Assembly: GCA_949128115.1 (NCBI GenBank)
Contig: OX421964.1
Location: 20,732,892 to 20,796,891, forward strand
Origin: Anaspis maculata
Taxonomy: Eukaryota > Arthropoda > Insecta > Coleoptera > Scraptiidae
Reading direction: 5' to 3'
DNA: 64,000 nucleotides
Under the pieces are notes generated by a model that did no database searches, was not told the DNA's origin, and was given only the letters and a program-made list of their open reading frames with translations. The translations under genes were made by a program, and so were the position numbers. Within the stretch, counting starts at the first letter, position 1, and each line of letters opens with the position of its first letter. Shown piece by piece: positions 22,638 to 33,923 of the stretch.

Positions 22638-23252
22638 GTATATTGGAAATAGGATATCTGCTGGAATTGATTCAAACAAAAACGATTTTTTCACGATGGC
22701 TAGCTTTCAGTTCCCTCTTCAACATATTAAAAGTCTTCAACTCTGGGAATGCTACAAATCAGTATGGGTGAAATTTTTTTATTTTTCTTCACTTCCTTTC
22801 TTTTTCAAAAACGTGGGTGCTTGACCATAGTCACCCTCGGAAGAAGTGGAACTTCTATAGGTATGAATCAATTAGAAAACAACGTTCGAAGAGGTGTTAT
22901 TATTTTCGTACTCCCGCTCCGCTCCCTAACGGTTTTAGCATCTTGTTTTTTTCAATCATCATCATTATTATTATTATTATGAGTCACTTGAAGGGCAAAA
23001 TACTTTCGACATGATTTTTTCACGATTAGACTTTTTTGTTTCTTTTCTCGCTGCGCTGGCCGCTTAAACTTCCATTCTCCGTCACATGAAGTCTCACTCA
23101 TACCCCTAATACAGTAAATATTTATTTTCATCAATAATATTCTCTAAAAAGTACCTATCTTCCTGCGGTGCCGGTGAGCCGACGAGGTCCGTCTGTCCCA
23201 GGTATACATAATAATAATTATGCGAATGGGACATCGTGACGGATTTTCTTAG

Positions 23253-24300
23253 TGTACAATTCTCCCCGTTATATTACAGCACGGTGGAAACTGTGTCTGG
23301 TAGACACAGCATTGCAATCTAATAATTTCCACAAAGTATAAGAATGTCGTTTGGAAAACTCCGGTATTTTAAATTTTTTCAAATTTTAAATGGAATACAT
23401 AGATATGTACCTCGTGGATGTGATTTAAGGTGACTACGTGGTTCTGAAGCTCCTACGATATCATCTTCTCCAATCACAATTAGGCCGTAGGTTTATATGA
23501 AATATTGACAGAATTGATGAGTATTTCCATTTATGTGCTTGCCACCGTACTTATATTTAGAGTGTCACATTTAATTGAGGTGAAATCAAACCATTTGAAA
23601 AATTAACTAAGAATAATGTCAAAAATCAATTTCCAAACATAAAAATTTGATTATCAAACCAGTATATCATCGCTGCAATTTTCCGATCCTTGTAACCAGG
23701 TACACAGCACTTTTTTTCACGAACTACATGTGATTTTATGTTAACAATAGCGTTGTAACAACGTTAGTGTTGTTATCAACAACGATAAATTATTAACGAA
23801 AACAGAACCACAATAATTCCTGTTCCATTCCTGTGGAGCCCCACACAATGAATACAATGATAACTTTCAGCCAAGTCGATAACCATTCCTGTCGGGCCAC
23901 CAGCACCATAACACCATAACATAATAAGTCCAGTGTCGGCGATACGCATTACGAAAATAAATTAATCATTTTCGGTTGCAGATGACACTACCGTGAGTTA
24001 GAATTCTTCGATCAAATCAAATTTTTGTTCATGATGGAAGCTGTTGTACTTAAAATACAAAGCAAGCAGGAAAAGAATACTAACTGTAAAATATAGAACC
24101 AAACGCCGCAACAGCTTATTCTTCCATTTCCTGGGACGACGCTGGTCACCCCTAGGTCAGACAACGTTACAGGCCTGGCACGTTCATGGCATCGTTACAG
24201 TCACTGATGCCATGAACGGAATTCACTCCCATGTGTGGTTCTGCGTTAGTTGTGTGTTGTGATCTAGGTGCGAGAATAGAAGTTCCACTTCAAAAACTGA
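23253..24300. repeat. ~1.05-kb dispersed repeat, copy 1 (uninterrupted)
   Basis: Nearly the whole segment matches 56726-58027, starting at TGTACAAT and ending at CTTCAAAAACTGA. Copy 2 differs mainly by a 254-bp insertion that is absent here at 23403-23406. No terminal inverted repeat, LTR structure or coding region was recognised, so the class is unknown. Both copies share GTTGTAACAACG-type words and a conserved block near GGGACGACGCTGGTCACCCC. Confidence 0.8.
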
Positions 24301-24927
24301 TGACTGAAAAAAACTGTTTTAGGCTAGTTTGATAGGCCATAGTGTTCCAATTAACATATGAAAAATGTACCACTCAGCAACTGATGTGTATCAAGTTAAA
24401 GGGTGAAAACTATTTTTCATCTTAAATTTTTTTTCTTGGTGGAACTGATCTAGATTGAAGCCGGTTCCAGTTATTTTGCAAGCTTATAATGTCATACTGA
24501 ACATATGGAGAGATACATCTTTGCAACTGCTGCTTTTCAATTTACAGGGTGAAAAGTCATTTTCACGTTTCAATTTTTTTCTTGGTGAAATTGGCTCACA
24601 CAACAATTGCGACTGATTTTTCTGTAACTTGAAGTTTCTAGTCAAACATATCAATGTAATACATTCCTGCTGCAGCTACATTTTTTTACAAATTTAAATG
24701 TATTTGTCCTTCTCATATGTTCAGTATAACATTATAAGCTTGCAAAAGAACTGCAACCGGTTTCAATCTAGATCAGTTCCACCAAAAAAAAAAAATTGAA
24801 GATAAAAAAATAGTTTTCACCCTGTAACTTGATACGTAGCAGTTGTTGGGTGTTGTATTTTTTATATGTTCATTAAAAGACTATGGCCTATCAAACTAGC
24901 CTGAAGCCGTTATTGTCGGTCATCAGT
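24295..24927. mobile_element. Long-hairpin element C, arms ~210 bp
   Basis: Arm 24295-24510 is inverted at 24718-24927, for example GATCTAGATTGAAGCCGGTT against its counterpart near 24755. The outer ends read AACTGATGAC-GA. The loop is about 200 bp. It lies just inside the right arm of the inverted repeat 22638-25110, so it is nested in that element. Confidence 0.8.
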
Positions 24928-25198
24928 TTCTCGAGAAAAAAAAAGTAAAAATTATAAACTTTCACCCTGTATACTGATTTGTAGCAGTCCCAGAGTTGAG
25001 GACTTTTGATATGTTGAAAAAGGGACTGTGAGCTTGCCATGGTAAAAAAATCGTTTTTGTTTGAATTAATTCCAGCAAAGCACCTATTTTTTCCTATCTC
25101 CAATATACTTCTGTGGACGAGACTGCGGAAGAAAACAAACGGAATGCAAAAACCGACAATAATTGGAGCACCGTCACGGGAGGTGGCATGAGAGAAAA

Positions 25199-25587
25199 TT
25201 TGAGGACGGAGTTAAATTGGTAGAATAAACGTTGCAAAATTAATCCCTGTGGGTTTATTTCTAAACAGAATCTCACCATTCAGGTCTTTGAAAAACTACA
25301 AGGATGTACTTTGGTTTGGTTTGAGCCCATTGGCATTTCCAAAACCAAAAAATATTTTTTTGATTTTTGGATTTTTTGTTTATTCCTTGACAGAATCTCA
25401 CCATTGGCCCGTTTCCACAGCTACAAAAAAATTTTCGAGTTTGGAAATGCCAATGGGCTCGAACCAAAGTACATCCTTGTAGCTTTCGGAAAAGACCTAA
25501 ATGGTAAGATTCTGTTAAAGAATTAACCCACAGGCACAGGGATTGATCCCGCAACGCTTATTTTACCAATATAACTCCGTCCTCAAA
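25199..25587. mobile_element. Hairpin element D, arms ~150 bp
   Basis: Arm 25199-25345 (TTTGAGGACGGAGTTA outward end) is inverted at about 25440-25587. The phrase CAGAATCTCACCATT occurs at 25268 and 25391 on the same strand. Open frames on both strands cover it because the two strands are near copies; they are not genes. Confidence 0.8.
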
Positions 25588-25925
25588 GCAGTAGCTGGGC
25601 AGATGACGGGCTCATCTGCTTTGAAAGTCGCTCCAAAGAAGTCCTTTGTGCATGTTTCAAGACAAGATCCTACCACTGAGGACGAAAATTTGGCTCAATT
25701 TCTAAAAGTGGATTTCTCCGAGGTACAGTGTGAGACCATTCTATCGAAATATCCGGAAAGTTACGCTTCCTTCAAAGTTATTGTAAATTTTGAAAAATTT
25801 TGAAAAACTAGATCAGCTTTCTCGCTGGCCTGCTGGTACCTCAATAGTTTTTTCTTACATCAAAGGAAACCACCCTCTTCAATAAAACAGGTTTCGACGA
25901 AAAGAACTCCGGGATAATGACAACT
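25588..25925 (+). pseudogene. LINE ORF1 C-terminal fragment
   Basis: The plus-strand frame reads LKVAPKKSFVHVSRQDPTTEDENLAQFLKVDF and then CETILSKYPESYASFKVIVNFE to a stop at 25803. Frameshifted continuation to about 25925 includes FLHQRKPPSSIK. This pattern is the C-terminal nucleic-acid-binding part of ORF1 in insect CR1/Jockey-type LINEs. The start codon reported upstream lies in hairpin D, so the fragment is a broken scrap fused to it by chance. Confidence 0.6.
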
Positions 25926-25989
25926 GTTCCCGATCAAATAGTCAATTTCAATTCAATTTTCACATTCTGAAGTGTGATTTTCATTTCTA

Positions 25990-26319
25990 TATAATACGCG
26001 ACGTAAGGACGGTTTGAGAACCCTATATCACCGACTAAGAAGGACACAGCAAGATGTAAAATATATGGCGGTCAAACTTTTGAATAGAGTTCCAAGTGAG
26101 TTTGGACAGCTTCTGTTGGGCCAGTTTAAGGTTAGGTTGAGAAAATACCTTTTGTGTAAGCTTTTTTATTCCATTTCGGAGTTTTCAAATCATGCAATCT
26201 TGGATGTACAATGTTGGACATTGTCGAGAACATTTTTTCTTCCTAGGGATTGTTTCAAGCTGTTGAATGTAAGGATCTCAGAATTGGTACATGAGCAAGT
26301 TTCATATGTTTGTTACTAA
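25990..26319 (+). pseudogene. LINE ORF2 C-terminal tail
   Basis: The frame ending at 26319 reads MAVKLLNRVPSEFGQLLLGQFKVRLRKYLLCKLFYSISEF, the characteristic tail of CR1/Jockey-type ORF2 proteins, downstream of the reverse transcriptase. It follows the ORF1 scrap in the same orientation, so both may come from one element that lost all of its catalytic region. Confidence 0.6.
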
Positions 26320-26399
26320 TCTCTTCATTTTTTATTTATTGTTACTTGCTATTGCGTTATTCATTGATCGATTTTTTTATACCTGGATGAGTGGATGTA

Positions 26400-27449
26400 T
26401 ACAGGGTGGTCCTCGTTTTATGTCATTAAATTTAAGGATCAATAGAAAATGAAAATTGAAGTAGACTTTCTCCAGAAAACATATTTGAGAAATGCCTAAT
26501 AACAGAGATACAGCCCTTCAAAGTTGGAAATAAATAATCGTTTTTTCCGCATAACTTTTGAACCGTTCAACCGATTTCATTCAAAATAGAATCTAAGGTT
26601 TATTGAAGTTATCCCCTGTCGAACAATCATAACATGTTCCATAAAAAAGTTTCAGGAGCGTAGATATCAGGGGGTGTTCCTACTCCCCCCCCCCCTATTT
26701 CTTACCCACCAGTTATTTTTGAAAACTGTTCATAATTTTGAATTCTACGTTCAATTTGGAAGAAAAAGTCACTCCTGCAAAATTTTGATTAGAGTCTTCG
26801 TTTAGAGATATTCGAGTTTGAAACTTTGGAAAACATCCCGAAATCGCTACTTTCTAGAACCCAAATTGTTTTTTTCCTGAAAATTTCCCGTGTTTTGGAA
26901 AAAATGGTGGTTTATCAACTTAGAAATTCTAGAAAACCTATTTCAGCTGAGAAATCATGAGTTTCTTTGGATTTTAATTTTTAGACCTTTGAAAGTGGCG
27001 ATTTCGGGATGTTTCCCAAAGTTTCAAACCCAAATATCTCCTAAACGAAGCCTCTAATCAAAATTTTGCAACAGTGATTTTTTCTTCAAAATTGAACGCG
27101 GAATTCAAAATTATGAACAGCTTTCAAAAATAACTAGGGGAGTGAAAAATAGGGGGGGGGGGGAAGTAGGGTCACCCCCCAATGTCTAAGCCCCTGAAAC
27201 TTTTTTATTGAACATGTTATGATTGTTCGACAGGGGATAATCTCAGTGAACCTTTGGTTCTATTTGTAATCAAATCGGTTGAATGGTTCAAAAGTTATGC
27301 GAAAAAAACGATAATTTATTTCCAACTTTGAAGGGCTGTATCTCTGTTAATTGGCATTTCTCAAATATGTTTTCTGGAGAAAGTCCCCTTTATTTTTCAT
27401 TCTCTATCGATCCTTGAATTTAATGACATAAAAGTCGGACCACCCTGTA
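26400..27449. mobile_element. Long-hairpin (foldback) element E, arms ~500 bp
   Basis: The ends are TACAGGGTGGTCC and its inverted copy, with TA on both outer sides (26398-26399 and 27450-27451). The arms are similar along almost their whole length (26400-26905 against about 26955-27449), leaving a loop of about 50 bp, and both include a C/G homopolymer run near 26686 and 27150. There is no coding sequence. A TA duplication and matching ends indicate transposition, possibly by a Tc1/mariner-type enzyme. Confidence 0.9.
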
Positions 27450-27654
27450 TAGTTTTTATGAAAATAAAGAGGTTAAAGTGAATGAAATCTCCTTTGATAG
27501 CAAGTCGAGAACAAAACCATATAGTATGAAGTTCTCGAAAAAAAAGTACGATTCTGGAACAAACAAAATAATGTTAAAATCTTGTCTTTTCACTAACTCC
27601 GCGTTATACATCTCAGTGCTACAATAACGTTCCCGGTGATGCCCCGGGAAAAGG

Positions 27655-27799
27655 GATGGAACGAGAAAGCCATCGAAACAAAACTCCCATTCTGATTTAT
27701 CCCCACTGCTCCAAAAATGTCTCCGTTGTTATCGTCAATACTGTTATCGTTACTGAAAAACCTGCTAATAACCCAGTAACTGATGCAGGGCAAAAAAAA
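27655..27799 (+). repeat. Dispersed ~155-bp repeat ending in poly(A), copy 2
   Basis: The segment matches 2072-2229 from GGATGGAACGAG to GATGCAGGGC followed by an A run. Flanks are unrelated. Orientation is the same as copy 1. Confidence 0.6.
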
Positions 27800-29320
27800 G
27801 TCCCATAAGATACGCATGTATTCCAATTCTCACTACTTACTTTCATGACTGAGATTGCCCTATTTGTGCCCTGATCGTTAGCAAGTGTTTGAAAATCTTT
27901 TTAATTTAGGAGGATTCACTCTCTGATCGCTCAACGGTAATGGGTAACTCTCAAACAACAACTGAGGCTTTTCTCATTTTAGCAGCTATCAAGCTTGCCC
28001 GTCTATTTGTCTAAGTTGAGAAATTCTCTCGAACTTTTCTTATAATACCTGTTTTCGAGATAAAGAATACCTGTACAAACTAATGGATTCCTCTTCGTGT
28101 TGGACCACACGTCCAGAATCTAACTAAATTCTGTCTACTATAGCATAAAACATACATGAATAAACATCAATTTTTTTCTTACATCCTAGCAATTTCGTAA
28201 ATATATTGAATTTCCATAAAATTCATGACGTTAATTTATTAAAGTGTCCGTTCTTTGCATGTTCAAAATAAAAACATTAATTAACTTGCACACTCAAGGC
28301 CGCGCGCGCCTCAAATTGAATTTCCATTAGACAGATACGATACTTGTACACGAAATAATGCCCAATAATTGCCACAGCAGAAGACTTTGACTATAATAAT
28401 TTCAACAAACAAACAAAATCTCTAGGTCAAGAAAAAGTACGTGATGCATCGAATATGCCGCCGGTGCCGACTTACATAACTCTAAATATATTTCAGAAAT
28501 TCGCCGGCATAAAAGAAAAACAAGCGTCAGCAGAACGAAAAGAACCAAAGCGCATCAACTATAAATTTAGTATTTACAACTTTAGCAACAAACAACTCTT
28601 TGGCGAAGCGCGCGAAGCGGGGTTTTCTGCGAGAGAGCAAGAGAGGGCCGACAGCTCGGCCCGCACAAAACAACCACTTCTGCTAATTAAATTTCTTTGT
28701 TTCGAACGTTAATTTGAATTCGTTTTAATTTGGCCGTGACCGGTTCAGCCGGCAGCATCATCAGAGTAGCCCCAGTCTCTTTCCCTCTTCATCTCTTCTA
28801 TACCGTCATCATCATCATCATCATCATAATCAAAAGACTGAGATCACGACAATGAAGGTGGTCGCGCATTTTTGCTGCATTAGGTGTGAGAGGGTATACC
28901 TCCTTCTGGTCTGGGAATGCGCGTCGATTAATTAGAAAATTAATTAAGTAATTAACAGATATAGGCGCGGGTGTCTTTTGCAGGAGTTGTCTTGAAGATA
29001 AGTGAGGGAGATACTTGAACGGGCTTTGGATTGAATTCGGTCGATAAATGCATTTTGCTATGTTAATAAAAAATCTGAAAAATGCGTAAAAATAAGGTAC
29101 CTAGATCATTTATTTTGGTAGTTACATTGTACCCATACTATTGTTGCAAATTTTCTTTACGGAATTAATAATTGTGAGAAAATCGCGTACTAGTAAATTT
29201 TACCCGTCAAATTAATTGTCGCACTTAAATACCACCCCTTCGCTCTTACGAAGTACTATAGCGTCTGTCTGATCAACAATGATTTGTTTCTTGTACATGC
29301 CGCGTTACGTACTCACGTCT
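27800..29320. other. Unique DNA; GC-rich, homeodomain-site-rich core at ~28260-29010
   Basis: No transposon signature or coding domain was seen. The core includes CGCGCGCGCC near 28302, many TTAATTAA-type words at 28930-28960, and GTTAATTTGAATTCGTTTTAA near 28709. This mix resembles insect developmental enhancers, but that is inference. The plus frame 28455-28712 appears noncoding. An ATC trinucleotide run lies at 28806-28826. Confidence 0.3.
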
Positions 29321-29639
29321 TGAATTAGAGAATATTCCAGCTTCTTCCGGGAAGACCTTGAAGGCCCTCGTTGGTTACATTGTCGTTCCGGTTTATTCCA
29401 GCATTGAGCGCCAGTCCATTAAGAGAGCTTCCGAGGCATGACTCCTCCACCAATTGTGCAGGTGTATGTCTTATTCGCACGTCGAAGTTTCCAGCGAATT
29501 CTGTAGCAGTGTTCCGCTCTTGAGCGTGCTCGTCCCATCGACGGATAAATCTTCGGAGATCTTCCCTTCTTGCGTTGAGGATGGTACTGTCATACAAGGT
29601 TGCCTTGCTTGGAGGTATCTGCTCTGGGTATGTACATAC

Positions 29640-29943
29640 CTCTGTACCTCGCGCCCGCTATGAAGACGGACTGCGTCCTATCCCGCAAAAATGATTTCAC
29701 CCACTCGTTGGCAACTCCACGAATTCCCATGCTGTGTAACTTTCCAAACAGCAACTCGTGGTCGACAGTATTAAAAGCTTTGCTTAGATCATAGTATATC
29801 GCCAGAGGATATTGTTTATTATTTAATACGCCATGTATGAAGCTCATCAGCTGCGACACTGCCGTGTTGATAGATTTTCCCTTTCGGAAACCGTGTTGAT
29901 TTCCATGCAACAGCAACATGCAACATGCAACGTTTTGTTGCAA
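29640..29943 (-). pseudogene. CR1/Jockey-type LINE reverse transcriptase fragment
   Basis: The minus-strand frame contains GNQHGFRKGKSINTAV and YYDLSKAFNTVDHELL, RT blocks of CR1/Jockey-type LINEs. In the second, the catalytic Asp of DFSKAFD is changed in context (AFNTVD). It ends at VFIAGARYRG, before the SGVPQG and YADD boxes, so only about 100 residues remain. An open frame at 29325-29597 lies downstream on the same strand but has no recognised domain. Confidence 0.75.
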
Positions 29944-30783
29944 AAGTTGCCTATAAAAACACGATTTTAGGCAACATTCGCTACATCAGTGTACTGCGGA
30001 ATGTATTTTACTCCCAGGGAGTTTTTCGCACACTTTCAAGAATAGCTACCCTGGACTCCTTCGTGATTGGAATCTAGGAACCAAAGCGGGCCTCACTGGT
30101 ACTCTGAAAGCCAATAAAAACAAAAGTGAGCTGATTATAGAGTCCAAAACTACACATTCGGATTGGAGAGGAAACAAGGGGTCCGATAGAGCTCCGAAAG
30201 TCATGGAGAAACGACAAGGAGGCCTAATAAAGCTGTGTAAAATTAAAGAAGGCAAAAAAGGACTCCCTGAATCCTAAATGCCACGAAAACAAATATTCTA
30301 ATGCCACAAAAACACATAAGGGGGCACATCAGGGCTCCAACTTCATTTGAGGACCCAAGGAGGCCGGAAAGGACTCCGAATGATATGATGGCAGAAGGGT
30401 GCTTACCATCCTCGTAGTAACGGAAATGTAAGAGGGCTCAGCAGGGCTTCAAATCAAATTGAAACCACAATAAAGGGGCCATTGAAGCCTGGATAACATT
30501 AGATGGAAAAAGAGGGCCTAGTGGAATTTTGGAAGCCATGAAGTACATGAGGGTGCTTATAGTGATCCAGTTATCCTTGAAGATACAAAAGTGTACGTTT
30601 TAGGACCGAATATCGCATTCAGGCACAAGAGGCATACTAGTGCTCCGAAAGCCTCAAAAAAGTGCAAGCGGGCTCAGCAGAACTTCAAACGGTATTGAAG
30701 ACACAAGGTGGCCCAATGAAGCTCTGTATAGTGCAGAATGGGGCATACTGGTACCTACTCGGGAAGTCATGAAAAAACATAAG

Positions 30784-30990
30784 GGAAAAAACGCCCCCAG
30801 CAAAACACAAACACTCCCGGAAAAAACGCCCCCGGAGTAAACACCCCCAGGAAAAAACACCCCCGAGAAAAAAAAAACGGTGAAAGACACCCCTGAGAAA
30901 AAATACCCCTAGAAAAAACGCCCCCGGAGAAATCACCCCCAGAAAAAAGCCCCCGGAAAAACTGCCTATGGGAAAAAAGGCCCCCGAAAT
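30784..30990 (+). repeat. 16-17-bp minisatellite CCCCCGGAAAAAACG, direct copy
   Basis: About twelve imperfect units of the type ACCCCCGGAAAAA are arranged head to tail inside the satellite. The complementary orientation is at 32527-32638, about 1.5 kb to the right. Confidence 0.75.
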
Positions 30991-31004
30991 GAACGGTGTT
31001 AAGA

Positions 31005-31100
31005 CAATTCGTCGCGGACAATTTGTCGCAAGCGAGGTTGCATAAGAGGAACGACAAAAAACATAGAAGCCACTAAGTCCTCGAAGCGTAAGGGGGCTTA
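31005..31100 (+). repeat. GACAATTCGTCGC-type repeat, short copy
   Basis: Two units resembling GACAATTCGTCGCGG are followed by GGAACGACAAAAAACATAGAAGCCACTAAG-like sequence. The same combination, with more units, occurs at 62370-62575, where it again leads into the satellite. Confidence 0.6.
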
Positions 31101-32526
31101 TTACATAGAAACCACAATGGGGCTCAATAAAGGGCTCTAAAAAAACATTATCAAATACAAAGAGGTCCAATAGAGTTCTGAAAGTCATGGAAAAAAGCAA
31201 GGGGGCTCAGCAGGACTACAGACGATATTGAAGACACAAGGGGGCCTTATGAAGCTTCAGATAACAAAGGAAGGCAAATAGGACTTACTGCTACTCTTAA
31301 AACCAATAATAGTCTGAGTGGCAGGCTAATTATGGCTCCATACTATATTTGAGAGACAAGGGGGCCCGACAGGGCTTTGGATACCACATAAAAACACAAG
31401 CTGCTTACTACTGCTCTGAAAGCCACGAAAAGATGTAAAAGGGTCAGGCGGAGCTTTAAGAGACGTTGAAAAAATAAGGGGGGGCCCAGCGGAGCTTAAA
31501 GAGACGTTGAAAAAATAAGGGGGGGCCCAGCGGAGCTTTAAGAGACGTTGAAAAAACAAGGGGGCCTGATGAAGTTATGGAGACACACAAGAAGGCAACA
31601 GGGGGCTTATTGGAATTCTGATAGCCAAGAAAAACATAGAGGGGCTTATTAGGGCTCCAAACTGCACTTATTCCGAATAGGACTCCGAATATCACCAAAG
31701 CAGAAGGTGCTCATGACTGCCCCGGAAACGGATGTAAGGGCGGGGCTTAGCCGAGCTTCAAAAGACATTTAAGGAACAAGGGGGCCCAATGGAGCATTGG
31801 ATAGCCCAATAATACAAAAGGGACGTACTGGAATTTTGATAGCTAAAAGAAAAACACAAAGAGGCTCACTAGGGCTCCAAACTACACTGGCGGACGCAAC
31901 GGGGTCCGATAGAGCTCTGTATATCACATGAAGGCACAAAAGTCTCACACTAGGGCTTCCAGCAATACAAGATATCTCAATAGAATTCTGAAAGCCACGA
32001 AAAAACATAACAAGGGGGCCAATCGTTCATATTGTATAGCACAAGATGGCAAAAAGGGGCTTAGCGGAATTCTGGAAGCCATTAAGCACATAAAGGGGGT
32101 TCATTAGGATTCCAAATTATACTTTAAGACTTAAGGACTAAGGACATACTTAAGACACCAGGAGGAGGCCTTATTTGGAACCCGATCTAACATAAATGCA
32201 CAAGGGTCTTACTAGTGCTCTGAAAGACTCAGAAAAGTGCAAGGGGGCTCAACAGAACTTCAAACTTTATTGAAGACACAAGGGGGCCTAATGGAGGTCT
32301 GTATTACAAAATTACGCAAAATGGGGTTTACTGGTTCATACTTACTCCGTGAGCCATATAAAAACCGAGGAAAAAACATATAAGAGGGGGCTCAACAGAG
32401 CTCCAACTACACTTGAAGACACAATGGGGCCCGATAGGGCTTCGGACATGACTCAACGGCACAACGCTGCTCCAGAAGTCATGGAATATTCAATGGAGAA
32501 TAGGGCTTAAATTACGTTGAAGACAA

Positions 32527-32638
32527 CATAGGGGGCGTTTTTTCCGGGGGTGTTTTTTCCCGGGGGTATTTTTTCTCGGGGGTGTTTATTCCGGGGTCAT
32601 TTTTTCCGGGGGTGTTTTGCTGGGAGCGTTTTTTCCTA
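32527..32638 (-). repeat. 16-17-bp minisatellite, inverted copy
   Basis: About seven units of GGGGGTGTTTTTTCC occur in the complementary orientation to 30784-30990. Together they form an inverted pair enclosing about 1.5 kb of satellite. Confidence 0.75.
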
Positions 32639-32900
32639 GATCCGGACTCCAGCTACAGACACAATGGGGCCCGAAAGGGCTCCGAACATGATATGACGGC
32701 ACAACGGTGCTTGCTGCTCCGGAACTCACGGAAAATATAAGGGGGCCCAGCAGGGCTTCAAATCACATTGAAGACAGAATAGGGGGACCCAATTGAGCTC
32801 TTGATAACATAAGACGGCAAAAGGGGCCTTACTGGAAGTCTAAAACTTACGAAAAACATAATAGGGCTCATTTAGGGCCCTAAGAATAGAATAGAATAGA

Positions 32901-33857
32901 ATTTATCCAATCCTCTAGACCGAAGAAGTGTGACGTCACAACATGGCAACATGGCCGGCGGTTGACATTTTCTGGAGGCCAACGTCAAACGTGACATGAC
33001 CGTGGGATGCACGGCACGTGGCATGCACTTGACGTTTCTCTGTTTGTGTTTGTCATGTGTTTGTCAAATTTTTGCGAAGGTAAATAACGGAAATGGATAT
33101 AACAAAAAAGATTCATATTTTGGGCTATATCAGGTGGAGGAAATCAAACTATATTGCTATAAACTAAAAACTGCTAACTATAAACTGCGATCCATTGCTC
33201 TTTGCCTCTGAGCATCTCATGAACGAGATTGTCGACGGCGATTCTCCTGCCCAGTTTTTGTTCGAGGTCTTCTCGCTGCCTTGATGGACCGTTACAATGA
33301 AAACGAGCGTGTTCCGCGTTGTCCTGGCGCTGAGGCTTTTGAGGCTCCCCAGTATTTCTTTCATCCAACTTTGAACCAAGGCGTTCCACTGCCGTTGCCA
33401 CTGCTCGACGAACTGCTCTCTGGCCTTGTTTCTGCTTTCTGGTTTGCTGATGGGCACTCCTAGGCTTGTTTCCTCTAATCGCAAGCATCAGGGCGAAGGG
33501 TGGGATACCCGAGAGCGCTCGTGCTGCATCATGCGGAACCGTTCTGTAGGAACTGGTGATTCTGAGTGCAGCTTTGCGCAGCTCTCTGTCAATGAGTTGG
33601 GCTATGTCTGGCCTTTTTGCAACCAAGTCCGCCTGTATGACGCTGGCTGTCTCTTAGGCTGGCAATTTCAGCGCTGCTCACTGCCATTTTGCACTGACTT
33701 TTGTGACTTTTATGCCAAACACAACCAAACATAGAAACGTCACGTTCATGTGACGTTGGCCTCCAGAAAATGTCAACCGCCGGCCATGTTGCCATGTTGT
33801 GACGTCATCACTTCTCCGGTCTATTCATGCCTACATTTTTCAATAGGACTGGATAAA
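32901..33857. mobile_element. TIR element carrying an R1-like LINE fragment
   Basis: The arms are long inverted repeats, with a strong core of about 75 bp: GACGTCACAACATGGCAAC and ATTTTCTGGAGGCCAACGTC occur near 32931-32986 and inverted near 33750-33805. Outer TTTATCC-A-TCCT words (32908, 33844) extend the dyad. The interior holds a minus-strand LINE fragment (33170-33626). It is a DNA-type element that appears to contain retrotransposon sequence. No transposase was recognised. Confidence 0.7.
33170..33626 (-). pseudogene. R1-like LINE ORF2 C-terminal fragment
   Basis: The frame reads ALRITSSYRTVPHDAARALSGIPPF, the C-terminal segment of R1/LOA-type ORF2. Further on it reads DNAEHARFHCNGPSRQREDLE and IAVDNLVHEMLRGKEQWIAV, the Cys/His tail. 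Sequence between these blocks is shorter than usual, so there is an internal deletion, and no reverse-transcriptase palm remains. It lies entirely between the inverted arms of the element 32901-33857. Confidence 0.7.
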
Positions 33858-33923
33858 GCATAGTATTGTACTCGCGGGTAATGGCCATTACTCATTCGGA
33901 TGCTTTACGACACTCGCCACTCG

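Larger units (their letters stand above)
22638..25110. mobile_element. Outer inverted repeat B enclosing other elements
   Basis: Arms 22638-22775 and about 24957-25110 are inverted copies, sharing ATTCAAACAAAAACGATTTTTT and CAACTCTGGGA-TGCTACAAA. The 2.2 kb between them holds a dispersed ~1.05 kb repeat (23253-24300) and a separate hairpin (24295-24927). Each arm's inner side reaches a GGGTGAAA word. The original hairpin was probably only about 0.3 kb before other elements entered it. Confidence 0.75.
30050..32885 (+). repeat. Satellite block 2: ~40-bp monomers in ~245-bp higher-order repeats
   Basis: Monomers begin GGGGGC and end CACAA or similar, and fall into about six recurring types. 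The type GGGCTCAGCAGGGCTTCAAA recurs at about 30421, 30666 and 32735, with a variant at about 32236, and between 30421 and 30666 five other monomer types follow in order. Minus-strand frames such as 30685-31200 are open only because of this composition. The block also holds a 16-17-bp minisatellite in inverted pairs (see the separate entries). Confidence 0.8.

Noticed and set aside
24260..24275. Helitron-like CTAG end in the dispersed repeat
   Set aside because: Homology between the two copies continues about 30 bp past the CTAG, so it is not the element end.
29325..29597. 90-residue minus-strand frame after the LINE RT fragment
   Set aside because: It does not continue the RT domain and has no recognised motif; it may be a scrap of another element, but a call could not be supported.
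30685..31200. 171-residue minus-strand open frame, Phe/Gly-rich with repeated GVFFPG-like words
   Set aside because: It spans the 16-17-bp minisatellite and satellite monomers; the repetition follows from the DNA repeat and the start and stop positions are arbitrary.
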